This document shows positions 54,831-64,000 of a stretch of DNA of 64,000 bases, one piece after another. Location: assembly GCF_000003195.3 (NCBI RefSeq), contig NC_012877.2, positions 20,982,294 to 21,046,293 of the forward strand, given 5' to 3'. Made by a program: the position numbers and the translations under genes. The notes beneath the pieces were generated by a model, which was given only the letters and a program-made list of their open reading frames with translations, had not been told where the DNA came from and did not search any database. The first letter of the stretch is position 1, and each line of letters begins with the position of its first letter. Origin of the DNA: Sorghum bicolor. Taxonomy: Eukaryota; Streptophyta; Magnoliopsida; Poales; Poaceae.

Positions 54831-56687
54831 GCCGATCTCCTCGCCTTGCTAGATGGAGGCTCGACGCACAGCTTCATTGGCGAGGAGGCGGCGCGGCGCG
54901 CGGGCCTCCCGATCCAGTCCAGCCCCCGCATTTCGGCGGTCGTCGCCAACGGCGAACGCGTGGCCTGTCCTGGGGTCATTCGGAACGCAGCGTTCACCAT
55001 CCACGGCGCAACCTTCCACACCGATCTCTTTGTGATGCCCCTCGCAGGTTTCGACGTGGTGCTCGGCACTCGGTGGCTCGGCACTATGGGCCCCATCGTC
55101 TGGGATTTCGCCTCCCGGTTGATGGCGTTCCAGCGCGATGGCCACCACTTCGCCTGGACGGGCGTGGCTTCACCCTCGACAGCGCACCTGCGCACCCTCG
55201 CCGCGGCCAGTGGGGCGCTCCAGGACGAGCTCTTGGTCGCCTATGAGGACGTGTTCGGCGAACCGACGGGCCTCCCACCTCCACGTGGCCGCGATCACGC
55301 CATCATCCTAAAGTCGGGCTCCGCTCCCGTCGCCGTGCGCCCTTACCGCTACCCCGCGGCACACAAAGACGAGCTGGAACGCCAGTGCGCCACGATGATC
55401 GTGCAGGGCGTAGTCCGCCGCAGCGACTCACCGTTCTCCTCACCGGTCTTGCTCGTCAAGAAGGCGGACGGCTCCTGGCGTTTCTGCGTGGATTACCACG
55501 CCCTCAACGCCCTCAGCGTCAAGGACGCATTCCCGATCCCCGTCGTCGACGAGCTCCACGGCGCCCGCTTCTTCACCAAGCTCGATCTGCGGTCGGGATA
55601 TCATCAGGTGCGGATGCGGCCCGAGGACGTCCACAAGACCGCCTTCCGCACCCACGACGGCCTCTACGAGTTCCTCGTCATGCCGTTCAGGCGGTGCAAC
55701 GCCCCGGCGACGTTCCAGGTGCTGATGAACAACGTGCTTCGACCACTCCTTCGCCGTTTCGTGCTTGTCTTCTTTGACGACATTTTGATTTACAGTGAGT
55801 CGTGGACCGACCACCTCCGGCACATGCAGACCATCCTCTCTGTGCTCCGTCAGCACCAGCTGTTCGTGAAGCGCAGCAAGTGCACCTTCGGCGCCCCCTC
55901 CGTCTCATACCTCGGCCACGTCATCTCCGAGGCGGGCGTCGCCATGGATCCGGCCAAGGTGCAGGCGATCCACGAGTGGCCGGTCCCTCGTTCGGCACGG
56001 GCGGTGCGCAGCTTCCTCGTCCTCGCCGGTTATTACCGGAAATTCGTCCACAACTACGGCGCCCTCGCCGCTCCACTGACGGCCCTCACCAAGAAAGACG
56101 GGTTGTCCTGGACTGCGGACGCCGCCGCTGCCTTCGACGCCCTTAAGGCAGCGGTGACAGCAGCGCCCGTCCTCGCCATGCCCGACTTCACCAAGCCGTT
56201 CACCGTCCAGTGCGACGCGTCCACCTCCGGGTTCGGTGCGGTGCTGGTCCTCGAGGGCCACCCCCTGGCGTTCTTCAGCCGTCCCGTGGCTCCACGCCAC
56301 CGCGCCCTCGCTGCCTACGAACGGGAGCTGATCGGCCTGGTGCATGCCGTCCGTCATTGGCGGCCGTACCTCTGGAGCCGGCGCTTCGTCGTCAAGACCG
56401 ATCACTACTCCCTCAAGTACCTTTTGGATCAGCGCCTCGCCACCATCCCCCAGCATCATTGGGTGGGCAAGCTGTTGGGCTTCGACTTCGCCGTGGAATA
56501 CAAGTCGGGCGCGGCGAACGTCGTGGCTGACGACCTGTCATGGCATGACACGGAGGAGGGCACCGTTCTGGCCCTCTCGGCGCCTCCCTTCGACTTCATC
56601 GGCAAGCTGCATGCTGCGCAGCGCCAGGACCCGGCGTTCACTGCCCTCCATGACGAGGTCAGCGCCGGCACGCGCACAGGGCCCTAG
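54831..56687 (+). pseudogene. Protease, reverse transcriptase and RNase H of element H
   Basis: The frame continues from gag. The protease motif LALLDGGSTHSFI has Asp at 54852-54854 and Gly where Ser or Thr is usual (D-G-G). VMPLAGFDVVLGTRWLGTMG follows, then RT: SGSAPVAVRPYRYP, SPVLLVKKADGSWRFCVDY and FTKLDLRSGYHQVRM. Catalytic FFDDILIYS is at about 55770-55796 (first Asp 55776). RNase H begins FTVQCDASTSGFGAVL and shows YERELIGLVHAV and KTDHYSLKYLLDQR. The usual ALSR before integrase reads DLSWHD. The frame ends at TAG 56685-56687, where a Trp codon is expected (TGG to TAG). RT looks functional in sequence. Confidence 0.9.
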
Positions 56688-58019
56688 GAAATCGCCGACG
56701 ACCTGCTGCAGTACAACAGGCGCCTGTACATCCCCCGGCATCACCTTTGGCTCGAGATATCATCGAAGCGATTCACGGGGACGGGCACGAGGGTGTCCAA
56801 CGCACCCTGCACTGCCTCCGGCGTGACTTCCACATCCCCAACATGAAGCAGCTCGTCCAGGACTGGGTTCGCTCCTGTGCCGTGTGCCAGCGCTACAAGT
56901 CTGAGCACTTGAGCCCGGCGGGCCTCCTGCTGCCCTTGCCGGTGCCCCAAGGAGTGTGGACCGACATCGCTCTAGACTTCGTCGAGGCGCTGCCCCGGGT
57001 GCGCGGCAAGTCCGTCATCCTGACGGTGGTGGACAGGTTCAGCAAATACTGCCCATTCATCCCGCTGGCGCACCCGTACTCTGCCGAGTCCGTCGCTCAC
57101 GCCTACTTCGCCGAGATCATTCGTCTACACGGCGTTCCGCAGTCCATGGTGTCGGACCGCGACCCCATCTTCACCTCTACATTTTTGGCGTGAACTCATG
57201 CGGCTGATGGGCACTAAGCTGCACATGACGACGGCGTTCCACCCACAGTCCGACGGACAGTCCGAGGCAGCTAACCGAGTGATTGTCATCTATTTGCGTT
57301 GCTTGACAGGGGATTGTCCACGGCAATGGCTGCGCTGGCTCCCATGGGCGGAGTTCATCTTCAACACCACGTACCAATCGTCGCTGCGGGACACCCCGTT
57401 CAGGGTCGTCTATGGTCGGGATCCCCCTCCATCCGCTCCTACGAGCCCGGGGACACGCGGGTTACCGCCGTCGCCAAGAGCATGGAAGAGCGCGCTGAGT
57501 TCCTCGCCGATGTTCGCTACCGGCTCGAGCAAGCTCAGGCGGTCCAGAAGCTGCACTACGACAAACACCACCGCCATGTTGCATACTAGGTGGGCGACTG
57601 GGTGCTCCTTCGTCTACGCCAGCGTTCCGCTGCGGCGCTGCCTCAGTCCCGCGCGGGCAAGCTGAAGCCCCGCTTCTACGGGCCGTATCGCGTCACCGAG
57701 CTCATCAACGACGTGGCCGTCCGCCTGGAGCTCCCGGTCGGCGCGCGTATACATGATGTGTTCCACATCGGCTTGCTCAAGAAGTTCCACGGGCCGCCAC
57801 CGGATGCACCACCGGCGCTGCCTCCTCTTCGTCACGGCGCCATCGCTCCGGAGCCCGAGCGTGCTGTTCGCTTCTGCTTGGCTCGCGGGGTATGCCAGGC
57901 CCTTTTTCAGTGGAAGGGCGAGTCTCCGGCCTCGGCAACCTGGGAGGACATCGACGTTCTCCGTGACAAGTACCCTACCCTTCAGCTCGAGGACGAGCTG
58001 AGTCTTGAGGGGGGGGAGA
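56688..58019 (+). pseudogene. Integrase and C-terminal chromodomain-like region of element H (broken)
   Basis: After the TAG, the frame shifts in a C-run near 56733. The zinc finger GHEGVQRTLHCLRRDFHIP...CAVCQRYK and core (IALDFVEALP; SMVSDRDPIFTS) are then read at 56747-57193. Another shift near 57190 leads to HMTTAFHPQSDGQSEAANR (Glu present, about 57285). A third shift near 57430 leads to the GPKR-like end, and TAG at 57587-57589 sits where HVAY-Q-VGDWV is expected. The last piece (57590-58018) has VGDWVLLRL, GPYRVTELI, VFHIGLLKKFHG and a chromodomain-like QALFQWKGESPASATWED. All catalytic residues (D, D, E) are present, but the chain is disrupted. Confidence 0.88.
58007..58019 (+). other. 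Polypurine tract of element H
   Basis: GAGGGGGGGGAGA lies directly before the 3' LTR. Confidence 0.85.
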
Positions 58020-58416
58020 TATCATGTGGGAGAAGACCTACATTAGGAGGCGCCGAGCCCGGGACGTGCGCCGTGCAGCGGAACGGGCTGGCGCGCGCGG
58101 ACGCCGATCGCGCGGGCACGACGCATGCGTCTGAGGGCGAGGCTAGTGGCTAGGATTGGAAAGATATTCTTACTTGTTAAGATATTTGGTTAGCCCTTAG
58201 ATTGAGGAGTTGTTGCCTCCGTTTGTTAGGCCGCTGGCCATATATATACCCCCTGTAAGCCGAATGTTGGGATTAAGCAAGATTATTATCTCCATCTCTC
58301 TCTCATTCGCAAGCCCAGGTGCTGAGAGGGGTATAACCTCAGCTCTGGAAGAGACGGCACGAGACTACGAGCTACGTAGTCGAGGGCCGGCTACCTACAT
58401 CATCAGGCTCTTGACA
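58020..58416 (+). repeat. 3' LTR of element H
   Basis: TATCATGTGGGA to GGCTCTTGACA, 397 bp. The first base pair of the LTR reads TA instead of the TG in the 5' copy, a single transition at the terminal dinucleotide. TSD TAACT follows at 58417-58421. Confidence 0.92.
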
Positions 58417-58421
58417 TAACT
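58417..58421. repeat. Target site duplication TAACT, right copy (H)
   Basis: Matches 53269-53273. Confidence 0.92.
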
Positions 58422-59257
58422 AGTGATAGCTTACAAAAGTACCTTTTAAAACCACTGAGTTCTTTTTGGAGCTATGTGATATGTGATGCTTACATCAGAA
58501 TGTGTTCAACCAGCAATGTTTATTTCAGGCTTCTAAGAAAACTACCCTAAAAAATCCTAGCTATCAACAAAGGATGAATATCACCTAAATGGTGCAAGCT
58601 ATGTGCTTGTACACTGTGGACATCTTTGAACTACTAGGCTAGGTCAATGTGAAATAACAAAGCTAATCCATTAACATTGGGGCAAAAACAGTGGAAAGCA
58701 TTCTTTGAACCTAAAAAATCAAGTAGTGCTCCTGCCCCGCTTCAGTCCTACTTCGCTTTGCCTGCTCTCCTCCGGGTGGTTCCATATATATATGAAACTG
58801 CAGAGGCATACAAACTTTAAGCATTTAGTTGAATCTAGGCGCATATGTCGAATTGTGCTCATTTAGTTGAATACAGACTCATAAGGTGATTTAACCCTTC
58901 AAAATTGTACTTGAGTGTTGCAAAATAAAGCAGTTTAACTGACTATGGACATATCATTCTCTCACTTCCTATACTGAAAATAGTGAGGCAGGCAACCTGA
59001 CAAGAAGGACATAGCTAGATAAGCAAAAAGAAGCACACGATCTAATAAATTATAAATAAAGCATCACTAGATTATTCCATTAGAAAGCTTAAATTGCTCA
59101 CTCATGATGAGCAGCACACCCCCAATGTCGCAAAATCTTGCTCAGACGACAGAAACAAGTAGGGATGAAACATCTTTCGGTCCAAAGTCAAAAGTTAGTC
59201 AAAAGATAGGGTTCAAACACTAACAAGGAGTTAGTCAAAAGTTACAGGTTAGAAGAA

Positions 59258-59289
<32 letters not shown>

Positions 59290-59535
59290 AATGAGAAAAC
59301 AAAGAATACAAAACTACAAGCTGTATTTTCTGATGAACAGGTGCTTCATCATTCCAGAAAATACCAAGTTTGAACCATTTCTAGCAGGCCGCAATCATTC
59401 TAGACAATACCTTCATCACTTGGAAGTTCATCTGACATTCCTTGGGTTAATCTTGTAACTGGGATAGATACTACAGAAATGGGATAGACAACCTTGTTTG
59501 TCCTGCCTAAACTCAAAGCATTTGCCATGATATAA
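58422..59535. other. Unassigned DNA between element H and the CACTA transposon
   Basis: No coding sequence is supportable. It contains an (AAAG)n microsatellite at 59254-59291. This is the right flank of the H insertion site and the left flank of the CACTA element. Confidence 0.55.
59254..59291. repeat. (AAAG)n microsatellite
   Basis: About nine tandem AAAG units between 59254 and 59291. Confidence 0.95.
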
Positions 59536-59690
59536 CACTAGTACATTGGCACAATATACAGGCGGTTGGTAACATATTTCTACAGGCGTTTTCCGCATCC
59601 GCCTGCGCTGGAGGCCAGTACAAATCGTCCATTTCCACAGGCGGTCACTTGAGAGCCGCCAGTATAAACCTTTTACACAGGCGGCTCTTA
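59536..59690. repeat. CACTA terminal and subterminal repeat region
   Basis: The terminal CACTAGTACATTGG is followed by at least six ACAGGCGG or complementary units in both orientations. Such arrays bind the element-encoded protein in En/Spm elements (family knowledge). Confidence 0.7.
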
Positions 59691-59819
59691 ATTTATCTAT
59701 TTATTTATTTATTTATTATTTTATTGTTATTATTTAAATATATTGATATTGGTTGGTCTTCTAACATAGCAACATGTAATTTAAATACTTCATCTTATAC
59801 ATACATTTGTATACATCAA

Positions 59820-59938
59820 AGTTTGGTGCTCAAAGACATAATATATATATACATCAAAGTTTGTTTCTGTACATACGACCAAGAGTATATCCATCATCAC
59901 ACATCATATATATATACATCAAAGTTTGTTTCTGTCCT
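59820..59938. repeat. Imperfect tandem repeat with ATATATATACATCAAAG units
   Basis: The block containing CATATATATATACATCAAAG and TTTGTTTCTGT occurs twice, about 70 bp apart, just after the stop of the Ulp1-like gene. It is probably 3' untranslated sequence. Confidence 0.7.
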
Positions 59939-62389
59939 CTAATAACCCTCTTTAGTAAGTTTGAGCTTACTAATCTCTGTTAGCACTCGGAACTCTGGCC
60001 TGGATAATTGACTTTCATCATCATGATATTTGCCTTCACGTGGAATGACATGCTTCATGATGAACGAGCAGATGTCCTCAACTATGTTGTCTAAAGCACG
60101 TTCATCCATGCGCTCCGCCGTCCCTTGCTTATATACCTGCAAAGAAAGTTTATAAACATTATATATTTTATGACTTCCAACTTTAATAGACTATTACTTA
60201 TATTACCTTGTCAGGGTTCCTTGCATATCGTCCGTTTTCTCTCATGTTCTCGCACACGTAGTAGCCACAGAGGACAGATAACGGTGGTTGCTTCATGCAC
60301 TGTATAACAGGAGAGTGGTTATTTAATTATAGTTGCAACTGTGGTCGTATGTGCATGATTTGTATTCATAATAGTAAATTTTTATACGTACCGGCCAATT
60401 ATGTATAACCTCCAATGGTTGCCCTGGTCTCTTGGACTCGCACTTTCCATGATTTATCTTATAGAACCTGTATGCCCTATGATCTCAAATAAAATCACTA
60501 TGTTATTGTCAATTTCTCACTATGCTTAAGTATGCATGCATAGCTTGACTTACACCTCTAGCAGTTTGATGAATGGAGCATAGCTTTCTTTCGGGTAATC
60601 TGCGGAGTCTAGTACCAACACCCTTCCCTCCTTGGGATAAATGATGAAGCATATCCAGTGCCTCCTGCTCGAATTAAATCCATGATGCATTTATGCATTG
60701 GAATAATTTAGATAGATATTTGTAAACTCACACTTACCCAAAGTGGTACGGGGCCACCATCGCTTTCCTGTCTTGAAACTTTATTAGTGAATGTCCAATG
60801 TAGAAGACGTATTTAGCTTCAAAATCAAGTTTCAACTTTCGGAGTTTCTCATCCCATTCTGCACCTTCCAAACCCTGTACCTCTGTGTTGTCATTCCCGA
60901 TCCGGAATGTGTGCCGATCTTCGGCTATATCTATTGGGCAGAGATAGGCATTTCTTTGTTCAGCACAATAATTTAGGTCCGAACCAAAATACATATCTTG
61001 TTGATCATATAACATTCTGCAAGACAGAAGCATGTCAGATATTGAAAATTGATGCAACTACAATGTGTGTAACTATGTAACACTTACAATGCAAATGCCG
61101 TTACGATCTGTACATCTAGCATCTCGTGGTTCATCAGTGCCCACATGTCATCAAATGTAAGCAAGCATTTGTCAGTACTCTGGCTGAGAAATGCTATTTG
61201 TGGTATGCGCATGCTTATGGTGTCGATGCTAGCAGAAGAGGCTCTCATGTACCAGTCATGAAACCATTTTATACCACTTGGTTTGTTCATAAGTTTGGTC
61301 CGACTGAGTAGAGGCTTTCCCCACACGTACTTTTTGGGGATAGTCTTGTAGTCTTCTGCAGTTGGCACCTTGAAATTGACAGGAGTTATGACCTTAGGCG
61401 CCGGCACCTCTGACTTTGCTAGCTCAGAAATCTCATGCTCTTGTATTGTGCGTTTCGAAGCAATGCCTGACAAAAATCTCACTTGCCCAGCTGAGTTTTT
61501 CTTTGGCTCGAATGGTGAAATCAACTTAGGTATCAGAAATACTTTCTTCTTTGGCAGCTTTGGTGGCTCACTTATTGGTTCTGGATCTTTCAGTTGTGGG
61601 GAAGGGGTGGAATTGAATGGTGGTGGAGATTGTGTTGACTGTGGGGTAGAAAGATCATGGAGAGGAGATGGTTGATGGACAGGGAAAATATGGAGAGGTG
61701 ATTCTGGTGGGTTAGGAAGAGGATCGACATGAGCTGACGACTCTTGGGTTAGTGGCATCTCTTGAGAGGGTGGTGGTGGCTCCCTTAGTTGCACGTCCCT
61801 CCGAGGCCATAGGATGAAATTTTTTATCGCCTGTCCCAGTTTCACAATGTCCTCGGGACCAGGGATGCCTAGAATCTCGTCCTCATATCCTTGGACCACG
61901 GTTGATACCTCTACTCTACAGTAGTCTATAGGGATGTCAGCACCATGGTATTTAGGTCCTCCTGGGATCTCTTTGCCCGTGGCTACTTCCCTTGTACGAT
62001 GATTGTTAATCCCGTATCTTATTACAAGGGAGCAAGGTGTAGAACTAACAATGTCGTCAACTGGATAGTGATCCTTATTTGCCGTAGATGCGACACTGCT
62101 TGGAATGATTGTTTCACTTGATGCCACCAACGGTTGCGACACCACTGGGACTAGCTGCATTTGGGGAGCTTGAGTGCTCATTTGGGTAGCTGCATTTGAC
62201 ATGGCACTCGCTAGTTTCTGCATCAACTCAGGAGGCAGATTTTCTAGCAACTTCTCCATCATATCTTGGAAGTCTTTCTTAGCCTCTTCCTGAAAATAAT
62301 TTGCCATTTGATCCTTGTACCGATCACGTTTCTTATACTCATTTGCCCATTGAGGGCTGAATCTATCCTTCCATCCTTCTTTGGATGAG
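59939..62389 (-). CDS. Ulp1-like C48 cysteine protease gene carried by the CACTA element (5' end cut by insertion)
   Basis: A minus-strand spliced gene. Exons that fit GT-AG rules and keep one frame: 62389-61088, 61016-60738, 60664-60554, 60476-60392, 60299-60207, 60136-59939. From ATG 62307 this gives 661 codons plus a stop, with no lesion; the frame is also open from 62307 to the insertion at 62389, so the true start is probably further upstream. The N-terminal half has a helical segment and a Pro/Ser-rich linker. Then come [11 protein letters not shown] and [18 protein letters not shown], typical of the region before plant transposon Ulp1 domains. Catalytic residues: HW at the start of exon 3, [10 protein letters not shown], and [14 protein letters not shown] in exon 5 (His, Asp, Gln, Cys). 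Ulp1 enzymes remove SUMO; the substrate here is unknown. Confidence 0.78.
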
Positions 62390-64000
62390 TGTTGGGTATT
62401 CTTAACATCATTACCAAAAGTAGACTAAGTTCTCTAAATCTAGTAACGGTGCCAAAAATGCCAAACCTATCCCTCACACCACTTAAGCCAAGTTGTCATC
62501 CCCAGCATGATATGAGAGACGCGGCATTGAAATATGCAATTGCTCTTCTAAATAAATAATGAATGGGATCTGCAAGCGCACAGATTAATACCGATGCAGC
62601 ATTTTAACCGGGAAGTATTCCAGGTATCGTTATTTATATTTTTACCACTGGGAAGGGATTAGCAATCATCAATATTGATTACAGAATAGAATATGAGATT
62701 GAGCATATATCATTGCATGTATAATTGAGAACATTATACCTAACTCTTCATACAGGGATAAGTGTCACATAAAGGATATATGAAATAATAATAGTGACAA
62801 GGATAACTAATCTGATCTAGCCACATAATAAATATGATAAGCACCTCAATTAGATACTCTAGAAAGTCATTAGCATGGTATTATTAGAACGAACTACAAG
62901 AATATTCCCTAAGTTATTCTCAACTATATAGTCTAGCATTATCATAGTTAGTGCAAGCATACTTAGCAATCATTGCGAGACAAGACTACGCCCATGCATA
63001 GTGATATTAGCAAGGAATATGAGAAACATAGCAATCACTCCCCTGTAATAATGTTGCTCTGCCAGCCCAATACACGAGAGGGGGACTATATAAGAATCAA
63101 TGAAGCTGTCACTATCACGAACCACACCACGATCTGGCATATTGGGTACAATCGCAGATAAATACGGTATAAGCACCACGCCTACACAATATCTATCATT
63201 TACCCGTGGATCCGATGGATAAACGCTATACGATCCTAAGCATGTATATAGATCGTATCTAACTAAGCCAAGTACATAACTATGATAAACTAAGAACAAT
63301 ATAATCTTGAATATAAGCAAGTAGAGCAAAGTCATAAGCAATATATTGAAGTAGAACAAAGTCATATTCATAATATTGAGGAACAAAGATAATTAGAAAG
63401 CAATTAGAAGCATAATTCGAGAATTACCAAGAATCCTCTTGACAGATCCGGAAACCAATCGAAGATTGACTCCTTCTAGTTCTAATCCTATGTAGCTATG
63501 CTAATCTAGATGTCTAATTGATGTGGTGGCTCTAATCTTGATCAGAGGCTTCTTGTCCCTTGATGGAACAATGAATTAGGGTTGAGAGGCTCCCTCCTCC
63601 AGGGGCCACGGGGTCTGGTTTTATAGTCCCTTCAAGTGAATATGGGCCCTTGGATCAAACCGACATAGATTGTATGGTTTAGATTCATCCTTTAGGTCGG
63701 TGGAGATCTCCCGCAAAGCAGAGTCCTGATTGGACTCCAACAGGGGGCGGACGCCCAGTAGGACAGGGCGGGCGCCCTGCCTCTGGCCCCGTTTCGCCGC
63801 CGCTTCGGTCTCGTGGCTTCTGGAGTCTTCTAGATGTAAGATAATTGCGCAGCACGTTAATATCTTTACGTAATCCTGACATGTGGGCCTTTCTTCCATA
63901 TTTCCTGATAACCCCCTGCAGAAATAGACAAACACCAAAACTCGTGGAATTCTGTCAGATAAAACCCTAAGTCTAGATCTTGATTTCATTTGGATCCTTT
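62390..64000 (-). mobile_element. LTR of a B-family element in minus orientation, running off the right edge
   Basis: Starts TGTTGGGTATTCTTAACATC, the complement of the B LTR end, and can be followed almost to the LTR start; the window ends about 40 bp short of it. It has the family promoter (TATA complement 63619-63625) and variant GC boxes near 63742-63780. In this orientation it is the 3' LTR, so polypurine tract and coding region would lie right of the window. It interrupts the first visible exon of the Ulp1-like gene. The candidate target duplication is ATGAG (62385-62389); its partner is outside the window. Confidence 0.88.

Larger units (their letters stand above)
53274..58416 (+). mobile_element. 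Element H: Reina-type chromovirus (Ty3/gypsy)
   Basis: A compact 5143-bp element with 402-bp and 397-bp LTRs, initiator-methionine tRNA primer site, polypurine tract, gag-pol and TSD TAACT. Short LTRs, the tRNA-iMet primer, total length near 5 kb and a C-terminal chromodomain-like segment fit the Reina clade. Coding DNA is strongly GC-rich compared with its surroundings. The LTRs differ at roughly a dozen sites, so insertion is moderately recent. Pol is broken by two stops and three frameshifts. Confidence 0.93.
59536..64000 (-). mobile_element. CACTA (En/Spm-type) DNA transposon, one end visible
   Basis: CACTAGTACATTGGCAC at 59536 has the CACTA terminal signature. It is followed within 160 bp by subterminal repeats ACAGGCGG and the complement CCGCC (59557, 59582, 59602, 59636, 59660, 59677), as in grass CACTA elements. 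A spliced minus-strand gene lies inside (59939-62389). The other end and any transposase are beyond the window, and the element is interrupted by an LTR element from 62390. A 3-bp duplication cannot be checked. Confidence 0.72.

Noticed and set aside
59254..59291. Regular short repeats as a CRISPR-like array
   Set aside because: It is a simple (AAAG)n microsatellite without spacers in eukaryotic repeat-rich DNA.

Overview
The window is a pile of nested transposable elements from a flowering-plant nuclear genome. The element families point to a grass, probably a panicoid such as sorghum, sugarcane or Miscanthus; that is inference from element types and codon and GC style, not from a marker gene. 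I found no ordinary host gene, tRNA, rRNA or CRISPR array. Nearly every supportable coding segment is a retrotransposon gag-pol remnant. Two exceptions are element-borne genes: a spliced plant-mobile-domain gene antisense to a Tat-type retrotransposon, and a spliced Ulp1-like protease gene in a CACTA transposon.

Layout, left to right. (1) 1-16385: minus-strand gypsy-like element O, running off the left edge, with 5' LTR at 14565-16385. It has gag, one aspartic protease and an extra ORF but no reverse transcriptase. Its gag is split by a solo LTR of family F (4587-13400, TSD GTAGT). F is in turn split by element D (6035-12920, TSD CCTAG). (2) 16386-28065: minus-strand Tat-lineage gypsy element E with its 5' LTR at 27343-28065, a decayed gag-pol at 20529-27076, and the plus-strand plant-mobile-domain gene at 16435-20378. 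(3) 28066-49949: plus-strand chromovirus A (Tekay/Del type) with a decayed gag-pol-chromodomain and a 4.5 kb 3' LTR. That LTR is split by element B (32816-45645, TSD GTCAC), which itself carries a 4.5 kb solo LTR, C (34590-39114, TSD GTTTT), of the same broad family as A. (4) 49950-52305: protease remnant of another gypsy element and two F-family LTR pieces in inverted orientation. (5) 53274-58416: nearly complete Reina-type chromovirus H (TSD TAACT, LTRs about 400 bp). (6) 59536-64000: the end of a CACTA transposon with an intact-looking spliced Ulp1-like gene, cut by an LTR of the B family (62390 to beyond the window).

The nesting order is readable from exact 5-bp target duplications: F in O, D in F, B in A, C in B. 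Insertion of O in E and of E in A is inferred because the partner halves lie outside the window. Most disabling lesions are C-to-T or G-to-A changes that create stops, as expected for methylated, silenced repeats. The points most worth a second look are the tandem protease domains in the RT-less B/D family, the antisense spliced plant-mobile-domain gene, the lesion-free Ulp1-like gene, and a 60-bp block that is almost identical between two otherwise diverged 4.5 kb LTRs.
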